From: Haloplanus sp. CK5-1
GTDB lineage: Archaea; Halobacteriota; Halobacteria; Halobacteriales; Haloferacaceae
Assembly: GCF_037201915.1 (NCBI RefSeq)
Contig: NZ_CP147505.1
Span: forward strand, 1,426,001-1,490,000
Direction of reading: 5' to 3'
Length of the DNA: 64,000 bases
This document shows, piece by piece, positions 61,347 through 64,000 of this stretch. A program made the translations under genes and the position numbers. The notes beneath the pieces are model-generated. The model was not told the DNA's origin. It ran no database searches and saw only the letters and a list, made by a program, of their open reading frames with translations. Position 1 is the first letter of the stretch. Each line of letters opens with the position of its first letter.

Positions 61347-63929
61347 ATGGTCTTCGCAGACTCCCTCACCGCACGCGTCACAGGGAACGATGTGGGAGGT
61401 ACAGTGTAGCTTTCCGTCGACGGTACACGTGGCTTGGTCCGTTTGACAGAGGACGTCGTCGCAGGTCGCACAGGTCACCCTGTCCTCCTGACAGACGTGG
61501 TCGCCGCATCGATCGCAGGCTTCCAGATGCTCGGGCGTGAACAGCGTTCCGCAGTCAGCACACTCGGCTGCGTGGTCTACGCATCGGACCTCATCGGTAT
61601 CGTCGGTGGTGACGGAGTGAGCCGGGCAAAACGCATCGTCACAGACGGCACAGGTCCGGTTGTGCTCGGCACAAACCGTCTCTCCGCTATGGCTACATGT
61701 CCCTTCGTGGTGCTGACAGACGACACCGTCACAGTACGCGCAGTCGGTGACGAGGTCGGCACAGTAGACCTCCTCGCATTGAGCACACGTCTCCGCGTGC
61801 GTGTCACAGAGGGCGGCATCGTGGTCCGAACACCGGGATCGGTCGGCCGGGCAGAGGACGTCCCCACATGTCGCACACGTCTCGCTGTGCTCGGGACACA
61901 GGGCCTTCTCACACGTGTCGCACGTCTCTGCGTGTGCCTCGCAGGTGACCGCGTCACAGACGGCACAATGTATCCGGTCCGGTTCACAGATATCGTCGCC
62001 ACAGGTCGCACACGCTTCGAGATGATCCGTACAGAACGGGTCGTCACACAGGTCACAGCGGTCGGTGTGAGTCGGGCAAACGAGGCCGTCACACTTCATA
62101 CAGACCGCCGAGTCGGTGGTACAGACGATCTCGTCACAGATTCGACACTCACCACGGTCGGTCTCACAAATTTCCTGACCGCAGGTTCCACACGCCGCCA
62201 AGTGTTGGGTCCCGAAGGAATCCGCACAGATCTCACACTCGTTGCTGTGCGTGTCACACAGCGCCTCACTGCAACCTGCGCAGTCGACAGCGTGGTCGGT
62301 ACAGATCGTGTCCCCGCAGGTGCCACAGGTCGTGGAGTCCGTTGCACAGACGCTGCGGTCACAGGTGGCACACGTGGAGAGGTGGGCGCTCCCGAAGTGG
62401 TTCATGCAAATTTCGCATTGCTCGACTGCTTCGGCACAATGATGCCCGCCACACCCGTCACAGGCGACGGCGTCGTCGTGACAGCGAGTATCACCGCACG
62501 TCTCACAGGTCACTCGGTCGTCGGGACACAGTTCGACGTCACAGGCGGTACAGGACCGGAGATGGGTCTCACAGATCGTGTCCGTACACTCGTCACAGGT
62601 GTCGGAGTGAGCGTCGCAGTGGAGGTCCCCGTCGACACGGCACCGGTGGAGGTGCGAGTCACCGTGGAACGTCCCACAACTGGCACACGCCTCACCGCAG
62701 GCCAAACACGTCGCCTGCTCAGTCTTCGCACACGTTTCGGTGTGGCTCGTACACACCGCTCGGCCACACTCGTCGCAGACCGAGCCACATCGGTGACATT
62801 CGACGCGACCGCACAACTCGCAGGCTGCGACCGGTGTCTCACAGTTCGGACAGCCGGTTTCACCGCACTCCGTACAGACGTTCAGACAGCCAGCACAGAC
62901 GACGCTCCCACATGTGCACACTTGGGGCCGGGTCGTTCGATCGAACGAGGTCTCACACGTCGCACACCCGAATTCGATCGTTTCCCCCGTTGCAGGTGCA
63001 TATCGAGCCGACGCGGTCCCGGAGCGTTCACCGTCGCCGATCGAGAGTCTGAGGGTGCCGACATCGTGGGAGAGGAGCGTCATCCCGACGAGGGAGATGT
63101 TCACGGTGACGTCGTGTCGGTCGACCATGTCCTCGATCTCGTCCCGCTCGCGTTTGTCGAACGATTTCCGTCGTTGACGGAGCGCGGCACCGTGGAGTTC
63201 CTCACCGAGTTCGTCCCGCCGTTGGTCGTACAGCTCACTGATTTCCTCGGCCCGAGTTGCTGCGGCCTCGGTCGCTTCGTTTAGTAATTCGGCTGCATCG
63301 GCTTCGATACGCCGTTCGATTTCCTCGATGGCCGTGGCGTATCGCTGTTCAATCGTCTCAGCTGCTGGGTCGATGTCGGCCGGTTCGTGGGATCGGCTGA
63401 GCGAACTGGCGTGTGCCAGTAACCGGTCGGTGAGGGCTGGTTGGGGACTGCCGTTTGCAAGGTCGAGCGTGACGGTTTCGAACCGTTCTCGGTGAAACGA
63501 CGAGACACTCTCCATCTCGATCAAAAAATGGAACGCGACGGCGTCAGCGGTCTGTTCGGGGTCGAACTCCTCGATCGTTACTGTCGTTTCGGAGACGTCG
63601 AGCACGTCGGGCAGCGTAACCTGCATATCCGCCGCTGTGAGGTACAGTTTCCCGATCGAGATATCCTCTTTCACCAGTTCGAGTAACTGGTTGAACGCGA
63701 GGGAGCCGGGTTGAACGAGCAGTTCGTCACGACCCGGTTGCTGATCTTTCGGATCGAACACGACGGCGACGTCACGGGACTCGGCGAGATTCCGGAGCGG
63801 TTCCGGGAGTGTGACGTGCCACGAATCCGCGTCGCGTCTGTTGACGTCGCCGCCGTACGCTTCGATCGTCGTCGCAGTGAATCGACGGACCTCCAACCGA
63901 TTGAGCGTCCCGACGTCGTCGACGCTCAT
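61341..63929 (-). CDS. Giant Cys/His-repeat (zinc-binding) protein, N-terminal 862 codons before IS insertion
   Basis: 862 codons as it now stands, ending with CEDHR-stop, where CGC TAG come from the IS end. Residues 1 to about 190 have two beta-rich segments (TLPDVLDVSETTVTIEEFDP). About 200-290 is coiled coil (RYATAIEEIERRIEADAAEL, RKSFDKRERDEIEDMVDRHD). From about residue 320 the protein is a tandem array of units C-x2-C-x4-C-x2-[H/D]-x3, often alternating His and Asp as the fourth ligand (CDTCEKALCPEHSE, then CATCGDVLCPADRSR). There are about 33 units here and about 45 in the uninterrupted 1146-residue protein. It should bind many zinc ions and act as an extended scaffold or nucleic-acid or protein binder. 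The start overlaps the upstream stop by ATGA. Confidence 0.85.
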   Translation of the reverse strand: MSVDDVGTLNRLEVRRFTATTIEAYGGDVNRRDADSWHVTLPEPLRNLAESRDVAVVFDPKDQQPGRDELLVQPGSLAFNQLLELVKEDISIGKLYLTAADMQVTLPDVLDVSETTVTIEEFDPEQTADAVAFHFLIEMESVSSFHRERFETVTLDLANGSPQPALTDRLLAHASSLSRSHEPADIDPAAETIEQRYATAIEEIERRIEADAAELLNEATEAAATRAEEISELYDQRRDELGEELHGAALRQRRKSFDKRERDEIEDMVDRHDVTVNISLVGMTLLSHDVGTLRLSIGDGERSGTASARYAPATGETIEFGCATCETSFDRTTRPQVCTCGSVVCAGCLNVCTECGETGCPNCETPVAACELCGRVECHRCGSVCDECGRAVCTSHTETCAKTEQATCLACGEACASCGTFHGDSHLHRCRVDGDLHCDAHSDTCDECTDTICETHLRSCTACDVELCPDDRVTCETCGDTRCHDDAVACDGCGGHHCAEAVEQCEICMNHFGSAHLSTCATCDRSVCATDSTTCGTCGDTICTDHAVDCAGCSEALCDTHSNECEICADSFGTQHLAACGTCGQEICETDRGECRICDEIVCTTDSAVCMKCDGLVCPTHTDRCDLCDDPFCTDHLEACATCGDDICEPDRIHCAVCDAVTCEAHAETCDTCEKALCPEHSETCATCGDVLCPADRSRCSDHDAALCDTHAETCAQCEEVYCADLVTDCAYCDGVVCQHHEGTCSHSGETVCAEHNRTCAVCDDAFCPAHSVTTDDTDEVRCVDHAAECADCGTLFTPEHLEACDRCGDHVCQEDRVTCATCDDVLCQTDQATCTVDGKLHCTSHIVPCDACGEGVCEDHR

Positions 63930-64000
63930 GCGCTCTCACCGAACTCGAAGCTGTCGAACACACCGCGGTTAAACTCGTCCATTTTCTCCGCGGCTTCGGT
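63926..64000 (-). CDS. C-terminal end of the first visible gene of the operon, partial
   Basis: The last 24 codons, TEAAEKMDEFNRGVFDSFEF then GESA, end with a TGA that overlaps the ATG of the zinc-repeat gene (ATGA). The gene continues beyond the right edge. Too little is visible to name it, but coupling shows that it belongs to the same system. Confidence 0.7.
   Translation of the reverse strand, partial: TEAAEKMDEFNRGVFDSFEFGESA

Noticed and set aside
61434-63284. 616-aa rightward ORF
   Set aside because: It lies antisense to the Cys-repeat gene and its regular Thr/Val/Arg pattern is just the reverse reading of the repeat; it has no start context or domain.

Overview
The window is haloarchaeal (class Halobacteria). 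Coding DNA is GC-rich with G/C at third codon positions. Proteins are strongly acidic. Several genes look leaderless, with a TATA-like box about 25 nt before the start codon. The families are also typical of haloarchaea: HalX response regulator, Bat-type HTH_10 regulators, 7TM-PAS histidine kinases, DUF7847-type membrane proteins, ISH-type insertion sequences and tiny zinc-ribbon proteins. The genus cannot be fixed from sequence alone. I saw no rRNA, tRNA or CRISPR array.

Region 1 (1-34.6 kb) is chromosomal in character. It holds a flavin disulfide oxidoreductase (cut by the left edge), small HTH regulators, an MFS transporter, an HxlR regulator, a 7TM histidine kinase, glutamate dehydrogenase and a 957-aa Bat-like multi-sensor regulator. 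It also has three separate ABC exporter operons: 11.8-15.2, 18.6-20.9 and 29.4-31.9 kb. Around these lie paralogous membrane proteins and lipoproteins. Several genes here carry single-base frameshifts (about 7625, 8290, 9338, 16090), which are either assembly errors or real decay.

Region 2 (34.6-45.3 kb) is a signalling cluster: three histidine kinases, a REC-HalX response regulator, a GAF-Bat regulator and two winged-helix regulators. The 35.8-kb kinase is a paralogue of the one at 5 kb. The divergent promoter between the first two kinases carries a perfect 95-bp tandem duplication. The third kinase has N-box-like SVEH repeats inserted in its ATPase domain.

Region 3 (45.3-56.8 kb) is mobile and decayed. 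An IS4/IS5-type element interrupts a lipoprotein remnant. An IS630-type element lies next to it, and two 86-bp palindromic MITE-like copies sit at 35.67 and 48.06 kb. A set of eight G-string-bearing repeats resembles haloarchaeal origin (ORB) boxes. Nested IS1341-type TnpB genes and remnants follow. Small accessory modules come next, including a Doc-like toxin gene (frameshifted) with a 45-aa gene. These are transcribed divergently from an HTH-nucleotidyltransferase-HTH protein across a perfect 48-bp dyad.

Region 4 (56.8-64 kb, leftward) is the most interesting stretch. It is a translationally coupled operon joined by ATGA overlaps: an upstream gene running off the right edge; a very large protein built of dozens of about 15-residue Cys/His/Asp zinc-type repeats; a protein with an Mrr-like fold, degenerate catalytic motif and a C-terminal HNR-like module; and an unrecognised 298-aa protein. 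A 1512-bp ISH3-type element splits the zinc-repeat gene. The 5-bp target duplication is intact, so precise excision would restore one 1146-codon reading frame. I recognise no described system with this gene content. It is the best candidate for a novel, possibly defence-related, system.
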